DNA of 36,636 nucleotides from an uncultured bacterium. GTDB lineage: Bacteria > Actinomycetota > Actinomycetes > S36-B12 > CAIKAW01. The position numbers and the translations under genes were made by a program. The stretch is from assembly GCA_903825575.1 (NCBI GenBank), contig CAIKAW010000009.1:1-36636 (forward strand), written 5' to 3'. Positions 1-7,308 of the stretch are shown piece by piece; position 1 is the first letter of the stretch, and the number at the start of each line of letters is the position of its first letter. The notes beneath the pieces were generated by a model. The model had not been told where the DNA came from. It did not search any database and was given only the letters and a program-made list of their open reading frames with translations.

Positions 1-177
1 CGCCACACGTTCGCCAGCCTGCTCCTGGCCGACGGCGAGAGCGTGCGAACGGTCGCCGACCTTATGGGCCATGCCAAGACCAGCACAACTTGGGACACGT
101 ATGGGCACGTCGCAGCAGAGACTCGTAGGTCGGCTACGGACCGACTTGCACGACTCATGAGCAAAGAATGGCTGTAA
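1..177 (+). CDS. Tyrosine recombinase (phage-type integrase), C-terminal part only
   Basis: The reading frame is open from the first base to a TAA at 175-177, so the N-terminus lies outside the window. The 58 visible residues start at the second catalytic box, RHTFASLLL. They continue through LMGHAKTS (the LGH box) to TTWDTYGH, which carries the nucleophilic Tyr. This is the normal end of a phage-type integrase that cuts and rejoins DNA at attachment sites. The gene ends 76 bp from the 3' end of a tRNA-Met gene, the usual position for an integrase at one edge of an element inserted in a tRNA gene. Family membership is clear. Whether the full gene is intact, and whether it belongs to a prophage, an integrative conjugative element or a small island, cannot be seen here. 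Confidence 0.9.
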   Translation, partial: RHTFASLLLADGESVRTVADLMGHAKTSTTWDTYGHVAAETRRSATDRLARLMSKEWL

Positions 178-201
178 GGCTGTAACTTCGGCTGTAACTT
201 C
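170..201 (+). repeat. Short tandem repeat at the integrase stop codon
   Basis: A 12-base unit (ggctgtaacttc) occurs twice in tandem at 178-189 and 190-201. Its first eight bases also appear just before, at 170-177, where they include the integrase stop codon. The repeat lies between the recombinase gene and the tRNA 3' end. It could be a recombinase arm-binding direct repeat or simple slippage. Confidence 0.6.
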
Positions 202-253
202 GGCGTCACCCTCACTGCGCGAGCTAGAATCCCTTACGTACCAAGGACTTTCG

Positions 254-328
254 TGGGGCGGGTGGGGTTCGAACCCACGACCTGTCGGGTTATGAGCCCG
301 CCGCTCTGACCAGCTGAGCTACCGCCCC
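254..328 (-). tRNA. tRNA-Met (anticodon CAT)
   Basis: Read on the minus strand, the 7-bp acceptor stem (GGGGCGG, 328-322) pairs with CCGCCCC (261-255). The D arm begins GCTCAGCTGG, the anticodon loop reads CTCATAA and the T arm is GTGGG-TTCGAAC-CCCAC. The discriminator is A at 254 and CCA is not encoded. The anticodon CAT fits elongator tRNA-Met; a tRNA-Ile2 carrying lysidine cannot be fully excluded. Its 3' end faces the integrase gene, so this half of the gene is the likely attachment core. Confidence 0.93.
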
Positions 329-360
329 GCCGGGAACCTTACCGACCGACCGATCCAGCG

Positions 361-436
361 TGGCTCCCGCACTTGGACTCGAACCAAGAACCTGCCGGTT
401 AACAGCCGGCTGCTCTGCCAATTGAGCTATGCGGGA
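361..436 (-). tRNA. tRNA-Asn (anticodon GTT)
   Basis: On the minus strand the acceptor TCCCGCA (436-430) pairs with TGCGGGA (371-365). The anticodon loop has GTT (403-401), the T loop has the TTCGAGT form, and the gene encodes discriminator G followed by CCA (363-361). It lies 32 bp upstream of tRNA-Met on the same strand, so the two are probably co-transcribed. Confidence 0.96.
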
Positions 437-475
437 CTACTCATCACGATCTCTGAAGCGGCCCTGAGAATAACA

Positions 476-507
476 GCCTGACGGCCAGCCAGGACCGGCG
501 GTCAGGC
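476..507 (-). terminator. Probable Rho-independent terminator after the dnaG operon
   Basis: The arms gcctgac (476-482) and gtcaggc (501-507) pair perfectly. After one mismatch three further pairs continue inward, leaving a loop of about 10 nt. On the minus strand the hairpin is followed by TGTTATTCTC, which is moderately U-rich. The right arm overlaps the stop codon of the preceding gene (504-502). Its position between the protein genes and the tRNA genes fits a terminator. Confidence 0.6.
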
Positions 508-1008
508 CCCCAGTAGCGAGCGCAAGGTCGCCAACTCGGACTCGGCCCGGGCCCGCAGCCCCGGATCGCTTGGATCTAGCCCGGCATCAAAGACCACTGC
601 CCAGCGAAGTTCTGGCGAACCGTAGGTGCGGCGGGCAATCAGGCGAGCCCCGCCTTGGTCTGTCAACTCCACGTATGTCGAATGGACGATGTTGGCAGTC
701 ACGCGATCGCGGATCGCCTCGGGAACTCGGCCGGGCACTGGGAGTGTGATCGAACGTCTGATTGAGGGGCCGCCTGGTACTGGCTGGACGACCAAGTCCG
801 CAACCGGTTCGTCCCAGGACGCACGCACGACCGAGTCCCAAGGAATCACAGTCGGGTCCGCGTCGGGTTTGATCAGGTGGAGCGCTCGGGCTGTCGCCAC
901 TGCATAACCAGACTCGACCCGTGAAGCCTGCCAGTGGCCCCAGGCCAAGACCTTCTCGCCACCCAAGAACGAGCGAATCTGCGCTGGCAGTCGTTCCCAC
1001 CGGGCCAT
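502..1008 (-). CDS. Conserved hypothetical protein downstream of dnaG
   Basis: This 168-residue protein begins MARWERLP at the ATG at 1008, one base after the dnaG stop codon (1012-1010), so it is almost certainly translated with dnaG. The frame stays open further upstream inside dnaG, but that part is out-of-frame dnaG sequence and I exclude it. The protein is soluble with no signal peptide or membrane segment. The stretch VLAWGHWQASRV...IPWDSVVRASWDEP resembles the strand pattern and Trp-Asp motif of bacterial PH-like domains; this is a weak inference. The C-terminal end (GLRARAESELATLRSLL) is predicted helical. Hypothetical proteins of this kind occur beside dnaG in actinobacteria, but I do not know a function. 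Confidence 0.85.
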   Translation of the reverse strand: MARWERLPAQIRSFLGGEKVLAWGHWQASRVESGYAVATARALHLIKPDADPTVIPWDSVVRASWDEPVADLVVQPVPGGPSIRRSITLPVPGRVPEAIRDRVTANIVHSTYVELTDQGGARLIARRTYGSPELRWAVVFDAGLDPSDPGLRARAESELATLRSLLGA

Positions 1009-1009
1009 G

Positions 1010-2887
1010 TCAGATCTCGCCCAACCCTTGATCGCGCACGTTGCGCCGGTACTGCTCGAGCGCCAGTAGGTCGGCGAAAGCGCGGGCTGAGGCTTCCGGC
1101 TCCGCCTCGGCATCGATGCGCTGCAGCCTCGACTTCAAATCCGTAATTCGACGACTTACATCGCGTTCAAGCAGTCGCGCCAAAAACGAGCGGGCATAAC
1201 GTTCATCGGGCGCCCCGGTGGTAGGGATCGGCTCAACCGTCAGTTCGGTTACGAGTGCGCGGACCTCATCGTCAGGACACTGTGCCAACACGGCTTCAAC
1301 CCACTCGCGATCGCGAATTCCGGCGGCCGGACCACCCGCGGCTGCTGCCGCGGCGCGCACCGCAACGTAACCAGGATGACTGAAGGCGGACTCTTCAACT
1401 GCGTCGAACCACTCGCCCACCAACTCCGGAATCTGCAGGACGCACTTAAGCGCTTCGCGTTCGACGCGCAACCGAGGCTCGACGGGGTTCGGGCGCGAGA
1501 ACGTCGTCGACTCCTCGCTTGCGACCACCGCGACACTTGGGTCGGCTGCGCGCTGGTTGCCAGTTCGCGCCGCTACCCGCACAGCCTCGCGCACAACGTC
1601 AGGGTTCAGCCCAAGCCAGCCTGCAAGAAGTCGCGCATACTCAGGCCGCAAAGATTCGTCGCGGATGCGCGCAACGACCGGAGCGGATTCGCGAAGCCCA
1701 GCGATCCGGCCCTCTGCAGTATTAAGGTCGTGATTCGCAAGGGATGAACGGACAGCAAATTCAAATAGCGGCACCGGGCGAGAGACCAGATCCAGCACCG
1801 CCTGATCGCCCTTGGACTGCCGCAACTCGCACGGATCCATCCCTCCAGACTCGATTGCCACAAAGGTCTGGGACACAAATCGTTGGTCCTCACCGAATGC
1901 GCGCAATGCGGCCTTCTGGCCCGCAGCATCACCATCGAAGGTGAACACGACCTCACCCTGGAACTCGTTCTGGTCCATGAGTAGTCGGCGCAACACTCGA
2001 ATGTGTTCGGTACCAAATGCAGTGCCGCAGGTGGCGATGGCAACGGGAACGCCAGCTAGGTGACACGCCATGACGTCGGTGTAACCCTCGACGATGACCG
2101 CGCGCTGGGTCTTAGCGATTTCCTTGCGGGCCAGATCAATTCCGTAAAGCACCTGACTCTTCTTGTACAGCGGGGTTTCTGGCGTGTTCAGATACTTCGG
2201 GCCTTCGTCGTCGTCGTACAACTTGCGGGCGCCGAACCCAATAACGTCCGCAGAAAGATCGCGGATCGGCCACACCAGTCGGCCCCGGAATCGGTCATAC
2301 GCACCGGTGTTTCCTTGCGCGAGCAATCCGGCGGTTAGTAGCTCGGTATCGCTGAAGCTCTTCGCGCGCATGTGGTCGCGCAGCCCACCCCAACCCTTGG
2401 GCGCATAGCCAACACCGAAGTGTTCAGCGTCGGCCGGCTCGAACCCGCGGTCGCGCAAGAACTTGCGTCCGGTCTCAGCCTCCGGGCTGGCCAATTGCGC
2501 GACGTAGTACGCGGCCGCAACTCGATTAGCTTCAACCAATCGGGTGCGCTGACCTTGCGGCCTGGTCGTCGCCGCGCCACCTTCTTCGTAGCGGAGCTGG
2601 ACTCCGAAACGTCCCGCCAACTTCTCAACAGCCTCCGTGAATGTCAGGTGCTCCAACTTCTGAACGAAGGTGATGACATCCCCACCCTCTTGACAGCCGA
2701 AGCAGTGGTAGAAGCCCTTGGCTGGGGTGACGTGGAACGAAGGGGAACGCTCTTCATGGAAGGGACACAGGCCCTTCAGGCTGCCTCCCCCGGCAGGTCG
2801 TAGCGAGACGTGCTCGCGCACAACGTCATCAATCCGGGCACGCTCACGGACCGACACCACATCGTCGTCGCGAATCCGTCCGGCCAT
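1010..2887 (-). CDS. dnaG: DNA primase
   Basis: DnaG makes the RNA primers for leading and lagging strand DNA synthesis at the replication fork. The 625-residue length fits the family. The N-terminal CHC2 zinc ribbon is complete, with C41, H44, C62 and C65 (CPFHEERSPSF, then HCFGCQEGGD). The catalytic core follows, with the TOPRIM motif VIVEGYTDVMA near residue 265 and the metal-binding FDGDAAGQKAA further on. The last 150 residues correspond to the helicase-binding region. The ATG at 2887 has an AGGA-type ribosome site about 7 bases upstream. It follows dgt on the same strand with a 387-bp gap, and the next gene starts one base after its stop codon. An inverted repeat of 7-bp arms (2905-2911 and 2915-2921) lies in the leader. 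Confidence 0.98.
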   Translation of the reverse strand: MAGRIRDDDVVSVRERARIDDVVREHVSLRPAGGGSLKGLCPFHEERSPSFHVTPAKGFYHCFGCQEGGDVITFVQKLEHLTFTEAVEKLAGRFGVQLRYEEGGAATTRPQGQRTRLVEANRVAAAYYVAQLASPEAETGRKFLRDRGFEPADAEHFGVGYAPKGWGGLRDHMRAKSFSDTELLTAGLLAQGNTGAYDRFRGRLVWPIRDLSADVIGFGARKLYDDDEGPKYLNTPETPLYKKSQVLYGIDLARKEIAKTQRAVIVEGYTDVMACHLAGVPVAIATCGTAFGTEHIRVLRRLLMDQNEFQGEVVFTFDGDAAGQKAALRAFGEDQRFVSQTFVAIESGGMDPCELRQSKGDQAVLDLVSRPVPLFEFAVRSSLANHDLNTAEGRIAGLRESAPVVARIRDESLRPEYARLLAGWLGLNPDVVREAVRVAARTGNQRAADPSVAVVASEESTTFSRPNPVEPRLRVEREALKCVLQIPELVGEWFDAVEESAFSHPGYVAVRAAAAAAGGPAAGIRDREWVEAVLAQCPDDEVRALVTELTVEPIPTTGAPDERYARSFLARLLERDVSRRITDLKSRLQRIDAEAEPEASARAFADLLALEQYRRNVRDQGLGEI

Positions 2888-2904
2888 GTCCGGATCCTAG
2901 GCCG

Positions 2905-2921
2905 GAGCCCTTAAAGGGCTC
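2905..2921. repeat. Inverted repeat just upstream of dnaG
   Basis: gagccct (2905-2911) and agggctc (2915-2921) form a 7-bp stem with a 3-base loop, 17 bases before the dnaG start codon. No U-run follows on either strand, so it is not a typical terminator. It could be an operator or a leader hairpin that affects dnaG translation. Confidence 0.4.
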
Positions 2922-2949
2922 GGTGCGGCCACATAACAAGCAGCCGATG

Positions 2950-3123
2950 TCACAAGAGCTCGCTGCGGTCGATGAACCCCACCACTGGCCGGACCACGGT
3001 TAATTCCTCCCAGAGGATCAACCACTGCGTACCTTGCATGACCCGACGAATCGCCCGGATGCCATTGCTGAACTGGATTCGACGGGCTCGAACGTCGACG
3101 GGATCGGACTCAATCCAAGCCAA
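2950..3123 (-). CDS. Candidate small protein between dgt and dnaG
   Basis: The 387-bp gap between dgt and dnaG holds an open minus-strand frame that looks coding in its second half. I place the start at a TTG at 3123 because GAGG (3133-3130) lies exactly six bases upstream, giving 57 residues. The product is basic and Trp/Ile/Val-rich, with IRAIRRVMQGTQWLILWEEL followed by VVRPVVGFIDRSELL. Most codons end in G or C, as in the neighbouring genes. The frame stays open to a GTG at 3258 (102 residues), but that part looks less protein-like. I recognise no family and there is no membrane segment. It could be a chance ORF or the remnant of a longer gene. Confidence 0.4.
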   Translation of the reverse strand: MAWIESDPVDVRARRIQFSNGIRAIRRVMQGTQWLILWEELTVVRPVVGFIDRSELL

Positions 3124-3274
3124 TACATTCCTCGACAAGCCAAGCGGTGCGGGGATCCGATTCGTGCATGGAATCGAGTCGAGCGGCCGGGATTGGATCG
3201 AGGAAGAGCCGTCTGAGGGTCGTGGTACGGATTGTGCCCTAATCGGGCAATGTGGCACTGCCCTTTATCCACGG

Positions 3275-4525
3275 CTAGCGGCAGAGCCGCCGGTGCCAGT
3301 GAACGATTGACCGGTCGGTCAATGAAGCCACCTGGTCGATCACGACGCGCAACCGCTCGGCATCGGTTGCCGCATCCCGCCACGAGGTCTGGAAGGCCGG
3401 ATCCAAAGCGGCTGGGGCCCCGACCACCAGTGCGTACACCAGTTCGCGCACAAGCTCGCGTTGCTGGGAGTAGAAGGCGTCCGCGCCAGCTCGCTGCATG
3501 ACGTAGCGATTGGCGACCGCCTTTAGTACGGCCACTTCGTGCCGCGGCGCATCAGGAATGATCAAGTCGGCCTGGTAGCGAGTTAGCGGACCCCGGCCGT
3601 ACTGCTCTCGAGTCGCGGTCTCGGCCGCAGAACAGAACCGCCCGATCAATTGACTTGTCAGATTCTTCAGGCCCGCCAAAGACTTCAGCGTGCCGTCATA
3701 GGTCGTCGGCCAGTAATCCAGCGCAAGGAGTCGATCGAGTGCCGCACCGAGGGTCGCAGCGCTGGCGTCGGGGGCGTACCAAGATGACGCCAATTCGAGC
3801 AAGTTATAGCGATCATCGCTGCGCAGGTCACGCAATTGCAGGTGGCCGGCCTGCACCGCATCTTCGAGGTCATGGACCGAATATGCAACATCATCCGACC
3901 AATCCATGACCTGTGCTTCGAAGCATTTGCGATCGCCATCGGCACCGATGCGGAGCCATTCGAAAACCGGCAGATCGTCTTGGTACACGCCAAACTTCGT
4001 GCCGCTTGGGTCGCCTTCGGTCGACCTCGTCCACGGATACTTCGTGGAGGCATCTAGCGCCGCCCGGGTCAGGTTCAGACCAACACTGCGGCCGTCATGG
4101 AAAGTCTTAGCTTCCAGCCTGGTCAGCACCCGAAGGCTCTGAGCGTTGCCTTCAAATCCGCCAATCGCGGCAGCGGCTTCATCCAGTGCTGCTTCACCGT
4201 TGTGACCGAACGGCGGGTGGCCAAGATCGTGGGATAGGCAGGCGACCTCAACCAAGTCAGGATCACAACCAAGGGCCGCTCCGAGCTCGCGCCCCACTTG
4301 AGCGCACTCCAACGAATGCGTGAGCCGGGTCCGCGGGAAGTCCGACTCCTCGGGTGACATCACCTGAGTCTTGGCAGCCAACCGGCGCAGCGCGGCCGAA
4401 TGCAGTAGCCGGGCTCGATCGCGGGCGAACGCCGTACGCCCAGCCCGCTTCGGCGGCTCAGCGACAAAACGTGCTTCATCGCCGAGCTCGTAGCCCGGGC
4501 TTAGCCGATCATCGTCGACGCTCAC
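3275..4525 (-). CDS. dgt: Deoxyguanosinetriphosphate triphosphohydrolase-like protein
   Basis: Members of this HD-domain family remove triphosphate from dNTPs and so help set nucleotide pools. The 416 residues carry the metal ligands in order: H70 in [10 protein letters not shown]99-D100 in [14 protein letters not shown], and a later Asp in [16 protein letters not shown]. Length and layout match the actinobacterial Dgt type 2 subfamily. Translation starts at a GTG (4525). The ppdK stop codon is 21 bases upstream, so the two genes form an operon. Gene order with dnaG downstream is typical for the phylum. The exact preferred nucleotide of this subfamily cannot be told from sequence. Confidence 0.96.
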   Translation of the reverse strand: MSVDDDRLSPGYELGDEARFVAEPPKRAGRTAFARDRARLLHSAALRRLAAKTQVMSPEESDFPRTRLTHSLECAQVGRELGAALGCDPDLVEVACLSHDLGHPPFGHNGEAALDEAAAAIGGFEGNAQSLRVLTRLEAKTFHDGRSVGLNLTRAALDASTKYPWTRSTEGDPSGTKFGVYQDDLPVFEWLRIGADGDRKCFEAQVMDWSDDVAYSVHDLEDAVQAGHLQLRDLRSDDRYNLLELASSWYAPDASAATLGAALDRLLALDYWPTTYDGTLKSLAGLKNLTSQLIGRFCSAAETATREQYGRGPLTRYQADLIIPDAPRHEVAVLKAVANRYVMQRAGADAFYSQQRELVRELVYALVVGAPAALDPAFQTSWRDAATDAERLRVVIDQVASLTDRSIVHWHRRLCR

Positions 4526-4546
4526 GCCTTCGACGATACCGACAGA

Positions 4547-7243
4547 TCAGCGCGTGTCACTCCCAGCCGCCCCAGAAGATGAGCGTCCGGCCTCAAGTCG
4601 AGCCACTGGAACGCGGAACGGTGAACAAGACACGTAGTCAAGCCCGACCGAATCGAAGAAGTGAACCGACTCTGGGTCGCCGCCGTGCTCGCCGCAGACC
4701 CCGAAGTGCAGGCTCGGGCGAGCCTTGCGGCCCTCCTCGACTGCAATCCGCACCAGCCGGCCCACGCCTTCGCGGTCCAGCGACTCAAAGGGCGAGACCC
4801 CGAAGATTCCCTTGTCCAGGTATTCGCTGAAGAAGCCACCCTCGACGTCGTCACGCGAGAAGCCCCAGGTCGTCTGCGTCAGGTCGTTGGTGCCGAAGGA
4901 GAAGAACTCCGCGGCCTCAGCGATCAGCCCAGCTGTTAGCGCGGCACGTGGCAACTCGATCATCGTGCCGATCGGGAACTCCAAGGTGGTACCGGCAGCG
5001 GCCTGAACCTCGGCCAGTACCGAGACGGCCTCATCGCGAACGAGCTCGAGTTCCTGCACAGCGCCCACCAGCGGAATCATGATTTCGGGACGCGGGTCGC
5101 CACCGGCCTTAGCCCGAGCCACAGTCGCTTCTGCTATAGCGCGAACCTGCAAAGCGAACAGGCCTGGGATCACCAAGCCAAGGCGTACCCCACGCAGGCC
5201 GAGCATCGGGTTGGACTCGTGTAGTCGGTTGACCGCCTGCAGCAGACGGGCATCGGCCGCATCGACCTCGCCCTTGGCCTCGGCGAGCGCAACCTTGACT
5301 GCAAGTTCGGTGCGGTCGGGAAGGAACTCGTGCAGCGGCGGGTCCAGCAAGCGAATCGTGACAGGCAGCCCGTCCATCGCTTCAAGGATCTCTTCGAAAT
5401 CCTTACGCTGCAACGGAAGTAGCGCACTTAGCGCCGTAGCGATCTCGTCGTTAGTCTCCGCGAGGATCAACCGCTCAACGTGAATACGGCGCTCGCCCAG
5501 GAACATGTGCTCGGTACGACAAAGCCCGATGCCCTGCGCACCCATCCGACGGGCGCGAGCTGCGTCCTCCGGAGTGTCAGCATTCGCGCGCACCTTCATG
5601 CGACGCTCGATGTCTGCCTGCTGCATCAAACGGTGCACCGCGGCGACCAAGTCATCGGCCGCAACTTCATCAGGACTGAGTTCGCCTTCGAAGTACTGCA
5701 CCACCGGCGAAGGAACTACCGGCACCTCGCCGAGGTAGATCGCACCGGAGGAACCGTCGATCGAGATGACGTCACCTTCGCTGACGACCGTGCCGTTCGG
5801 CGTAGTGAAACGTCGAGCCTTCGTGTCCACTTCGAGATCCTCAGCACCGCACACAGCGGTCTTGCCCATTCCGCGGGCAACGACTGCAGCGTGCGATGTC
5901 TTGCCCCCGCGACTGGTCAGGATGCCCACTGCAGCAACCATTCCCTCAAGGTCATCTGGGTTGGTCTCGCGACGAACCAGAATCACCGAATGGCCCTCGG
6001 CCGCCCACTTGACTGCAGACTTTGAGTCGAACACCACTTGGCCCACCGAAGCACCTGGCGATGCGTTCATGCCCCTAGCCAGCAACGTCGGCTTACCCGT
6101 TGAATCGAAGCGCGGGAACATCAACTGGGCAAGCTGAGCGCCATTAACTCGCTGCAATGCTTCATCGGCCGTGATCAAGCCTTCGTCAACAAGTTGCGTG
6201 GCAATGCGGAAGGCAGCACCAGCAGTGCGCTTGCCGACCCGAGTCTGCAACATCCAAAGCTTGCCGCGTTCAATCGTGAACTCGATGTCGCACAGATCGC
6301 GGTAGTGGGTCTCAAGCACATTCATGATGCGCAGCAACTCCGCGTACGAAGTTGGGTCGAGTTCGCCTAGTTGCTCGAGCGGCAAGGTGTTGCGGATACC
6401 AGCGACGACGTCTTCGCCCTGCGCGTTCTGCAGGTAATCGCCGTAGCTTCCCGTTGCGCCGCTACCCGGGTCGCGCGTGAAGGCCACGCCAGTGCCTGAA
6501 TCCATCCCGAGGTTTCCGTAGACCATGGTGACGATGTTGACCGCGGTGCCGAGGTCGTGGGGAATGCGTTCCTGACGACGGTACAACTTGGCGCGATCGG
6601 TATTCCAAGAGTGGAAGACGGCGTACACAGCCAGATCGAGTTGCTCACGCGGGTCCTGCGGGAACGCCTTGCCTGACTCGTGCTCGACGATGGCCTTGAA
6701 GGTCGCGACAAGTTCACGCAGATCATCAGCGGTCAGGTCGACGTCTTGGGTGACGCCACGTTCGGCCTTCTTAGCTTCGAGAGCGGATTCGAAGTGGTGC
6801 CCTTCGATATCCAGCACGGTCTTACCGAACATCTGAATCAACCGGCGGTAAGAGTCAGTCGCAAATCGGTCATCGCCACTGATGGCGGCAAGGCCAACAA
6901 CCGAAGCGTCGTTCAGCCCAATATTCAGGACGGTTTCCATCATTCCGGGCATCGAGAATTTGGCACCTGAACGAACCGAAACCAGAAGCGGGTCAGAAGC
7001 GTCGCCAAGAGTGCGGCCGATGGCCAACTCGAGGCGATGTAGGTGGGCGGTGATTTCGTCGGCCAGCGTCTCCGGCTCGTGGCCGGTGTGAAGGAACTCG
7101 CGGCAGGCTTCAGTTGAAATCGTGAAGCCTGGAGGCACGGGCAGACCAATCCGGGTCATCTCGGCGAGGTTTGCACCCTTGCCCCCGAGAAGGTCCTTCT
7201 GATCCTTGTTGCCCTCGCTGAAATCGTAAACGTACGTGACCAT
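4547..7243 (-). CDS. ppdK: Pyruvate, phosphate dikinase
   Basis: PPDK interconverts pyruvate, ATP and phosphate with phosphoenolpyruvate, AMP and pyrophosphate, in glycolysis or gluconeogenesis. The 898-residue protein shows all three parts. The N-terminal ATP-grasp domain begins with GGKGANLAEM. The swivelling domain has the phosphorylated His near residue 450 in GGKTSHAAVVARGMGK. The C-terminal PEP/pyruvate barrel has GLCRTEHMF and the catalytic Cys near residue 849 in GVCGEHGGD. I start it at the ATG at 7243 (MVTYVYDFSEG), which has an AGCGAGG ribosome site upstream; the frame is open 16 codons further but without family similarity. It is followed by dgt after 21 bases. Confidence 0.97.
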   Translation of the reverse strand: MVTYVYDFSEGNKDQKDLLGGKGANLAEMTRIGLPVPPGFTISTEACREFLHTGHEPETLADEITAHLHRLELAIGRTLGDASDPLLVSVRSGAKFSMPGMMETVLNIGLNDASVVGLAAISGDDRFATDSYRRLIQMFGKTVLDIEGHHFESALEAKKAERGVTQDVDLTADDLRELVATFKAIVEHESGKAFPQDPREQLDLAVYAVFHSWNTDRAKLYRRQERIPHDLGTAVNIVTMVYGNLGMDSGTGVAFTRDPGSGATGSYGDYLQNAQGEDVVAGIRNTLPLEQLGELDPTSYAELLRIMNVLETHYRDLCDIEFTIERGKLWMLQTRVGKRTAGAAFRIATQLVDEGLITADEALQRVNGAQLAQLMFPRFDSTGKPTLLARGMNASPGASVGQVVFDSKSAVKWAAEGHSVILVRRETNPDDLEGMVAAVGILTSRGGKTSHAAVVARGMGKTAVCGAEDLEVDTKARRFTTPNGTVVSEGDVISIDGSSGAIYLGEVPVVPSPVVQYFEGELSPDEVAADDLVAAVHRLMQQADIERRMKVRANADTPEDAARARRMGAQGIGLCRTEHMFLGERRIHVERLILAETNDEIATALSALLPLQRKDFEEILEAMDGLPVTIRLLDPPLHEFLPDRTELAVKVALAEAKGEVDAADARLLQAVNRLHESNPMLGLRGVRLGLVIPGLFALQVRAIAEATVARAKAGGDPRPEIMIPLVGAVQELELVRDEAVSVLAEVQAAAGTTLEFPIGTMIELPRAALTAGLIAEAAEFFSFGTNDLTQTTWGFSRDDVEGGFFSEYLDKGIFGVSPFESLDREGVGRLVRIAVEEGRKARPSLHFGVCGEHGGDPESVHFFDSVGLDYVSCSPFRVPVARLEAGRSSSGAAGSDTR

Positions 7244-7265
7244 TCGCTGACCTCGCTGTCGATCT

Positions 7266-7308
7266 GCCCCGAGTTGAGCACCAACCGCCAAACCTAGTGG
7301 CTCGGGGC
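7266..7308. repeat. Inverted repeat in front of ppdK
   Basis: The arms gccccgag (7266-7273) and ctcggggc (7301-7308) are perfect 8-bp complements around a 27-base loop. They lie between the stop codon of the glycosyltransferase gene and the ppdK start. No U-run follows on the minus strand, so a simple terminator is unlikely. A leader hairpin or protein-binding site for ppdK is possible. Confidence 0.45.

Noticed and set aside
2372-2803. 143-codon plus-strand open frame across dnaG
   Set aside because: It is antisense to the CHC2 and core region of dnaG, whose motifs are intact. The translation has no domain-like pattern; it is a GC-rich shadow frame.
2972-3310. 112-codon plus-strand frame between dnaG and dgt
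   Set aside because: It overlaps the dgt end on the other strand and lacks a ribosome site. The minus-strand frame at 2950-3123 is better supported.
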